A stretch of DNA of 64,000 nucleotides from positions 186,001-250,000 of the forward strand of contig JBAXHT010000003.1 in assembly GCA_037138755.1 (NCBI GenBank). Reading direction: 5' to 3'. The translations under genes and the position numbers were made by a program. Origin of the DNA: Armatimonadota bacterium (lineage in GTDB: Bacteria > Armatimonadota > Fimbriimonadia > Fimbriimonadales > Fimbriimonadaceae). The notes beneath the pieces were generated by a model. The model saw nothing but the letters and a program-made list of their open reading frames with translations, was not told where the DNA came from and did not search any database. Below, piece after piece: positions 63,499 to 64,000 of the stretch; position 1 is the first letter of the stretch; the number at the start of each line of letters is the position of its first letter.

Positions 63499-64000
63499 AT
63501 GACTGCTAGGCAGCTTTCTGATGCGCTCCACACGCTTTGGCCGCACTGCGATCCGAACAAGACTGTTGACCGAGTGATTGCAGGTGACTCAAATCAAGAA
63601 ATCAATGGAGTCGCCGTCTGCTGGATGCCCTACTCGGCGACTTTAAGGCAGGCGGCGGCGATGGGAGTCAACACAGTTGTGACCCACGAACCGACCTTTT
63701 ACGATCATTGGGAGCTCAAAAAGGAGGTTTCACACGCTCGATATGAGTCGGCCAAACGCGAGAAGGAAGCCCTGATTGAAGCGCTCGGGCTGACCGTCAT
63801 TCGATGCCACGATGTCTGGGACGCGATTCAGGAGATAGGTGTGCCATTTGAATGGGGAAGGTTTCTAGGACTCAGCGACTTGGTCAAGTCGGAGCAGTAC
63901 GTGAACCTGTATCGTATCGAACAGCAAACCGCGATTACCTTCACCCAGTATTTCGCCTCACGCACGGCGGTTGCGGGGCAAGCTACGGTCGAATTCTACG
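63499..64000 (+). CDS. Nif3-family dinuclear metal protein (truncated by window end)
   Basis: The reading frame from ATG 63499 stays open to the last base (167 codons) and continues beyond the window. GGAGG lies just before the ATG. The translation begins MTARQLSDALHTLWPHCDP, and the metal-binding segment TVVTHEPTFYDHWE fits the Nif3/YqfO family (GTP cyclohydrolase 1 type 2-like), which forms hexameric toroids with two metals. The exact function is unsettled in the family. Confidence 0.85.
   Translation, partial: MTARQLSDALHTLWPHCDPNKTVDRVIAGDSNQEINGVAVCWMPYSATLRQAAAMGVNTVVTHEPTFYDHWELKKEVSHARYESAKREKEALIEALGLTVIRCHDVWDAIQEIGVPFEWGRFLGLSDLVKSEQYVNLYRIEQQTAITFTQYFASRTAVAGQATVEFY

Noticed and set aside
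1-64000. CRISPR arrays, rRNA genes and insertion sequences
   Set aside because: No regularly spaced direct repeats, no rRNA segments and no transposase genes were seen.

Overview
The window reads as a chromosomal segment of a G+C-moderate bacterium that strongly prefers CGA for arginine. It combines an HspR-regulated dnaJ gene, the futalosine menaquinone route (mqnC), a PEP-CTERM exported protein and a BNR-repeat secreted protein. Together these suggest a member of Armatimonadota (Fimbriimonadia-like). That placement is inference from gene content and style; no 16S rRNA gene is present.

Layout. 1-2.1 kb holds dTDP-sugar genes (rfbB, rfbA). 2.16-5.2 kb is an obgE-nadD-rsfS-membrane protein operon. 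5.2-13.5 kb holds a translin-family protein, a TlpA-like thioredoxin, radC, a PEP-CTERM protein, ispG, an EF-G-like GTPase and an HDOD protein. 14.1-15.4 kb is dnaJ-hspR under a recognisable HAIR operator. 15.5-24.4 kb is rpoB-rpoC (minus strand), preceded by two tandem paralogous small membrane proteins. 25-36.8 kb holds an SDR, hisB, rpsD, an acyl-CoA dehydrogenase, two coupled envelope proteins, a large BNR protein, an EVE-domain protein and mqnC. 36.9-38.8 kb is an ECF sigma factor, a short companion and dnaN. 38.8-47.2 kb holds a HEPN-type protein, two GNATs, a FliJ-transglycosylase-MotE-like cluster, pyrF, mutY, nadC and birA. 62.4-64 kb returns to chromosome with a zinc-ribbon protein, a small exported protein and a truncated Nif3-family gene.

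From 47,236 to 62,398 lies an integrative element of about 15.2 kb. It sits in a tRNA-Val(CAC) gene and is bounded by a perfect 72-bp direct repeat covering all but the first three bases of the tRNA. A tyrosine integrase lies beside the intact tRNA copy. The element carries a primase-helicase-like replication protein, an Xre regulator and a tightly packed six-gene operon. In order these are a DUF2130 coiled-coil/PD-(D/E)XK protein, a cN-I-type 5'-nucleotidase, an unknown protein, a beta-class (type III Mod-like) DNA methyltransferase, a GIY-YIG nuclease and a Res-like helicase-nuclease. The Res-like protein ends in a HEPN-like domain (RNKYIAH). This is the best candidate for a previously undescribed system: a restriction-modification-like defence operon with several extra nuclease or nucleotide-targeting parts. 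Its defence role is inferred from domains and context only.

Other points worth attention are substitutions in the RpoB rifampicin pocket (T502, T507, N515; E. coli positions 513, 518, 526), the HspR operator, and a long REP-like palindrome at 41.2-41.3 kb.
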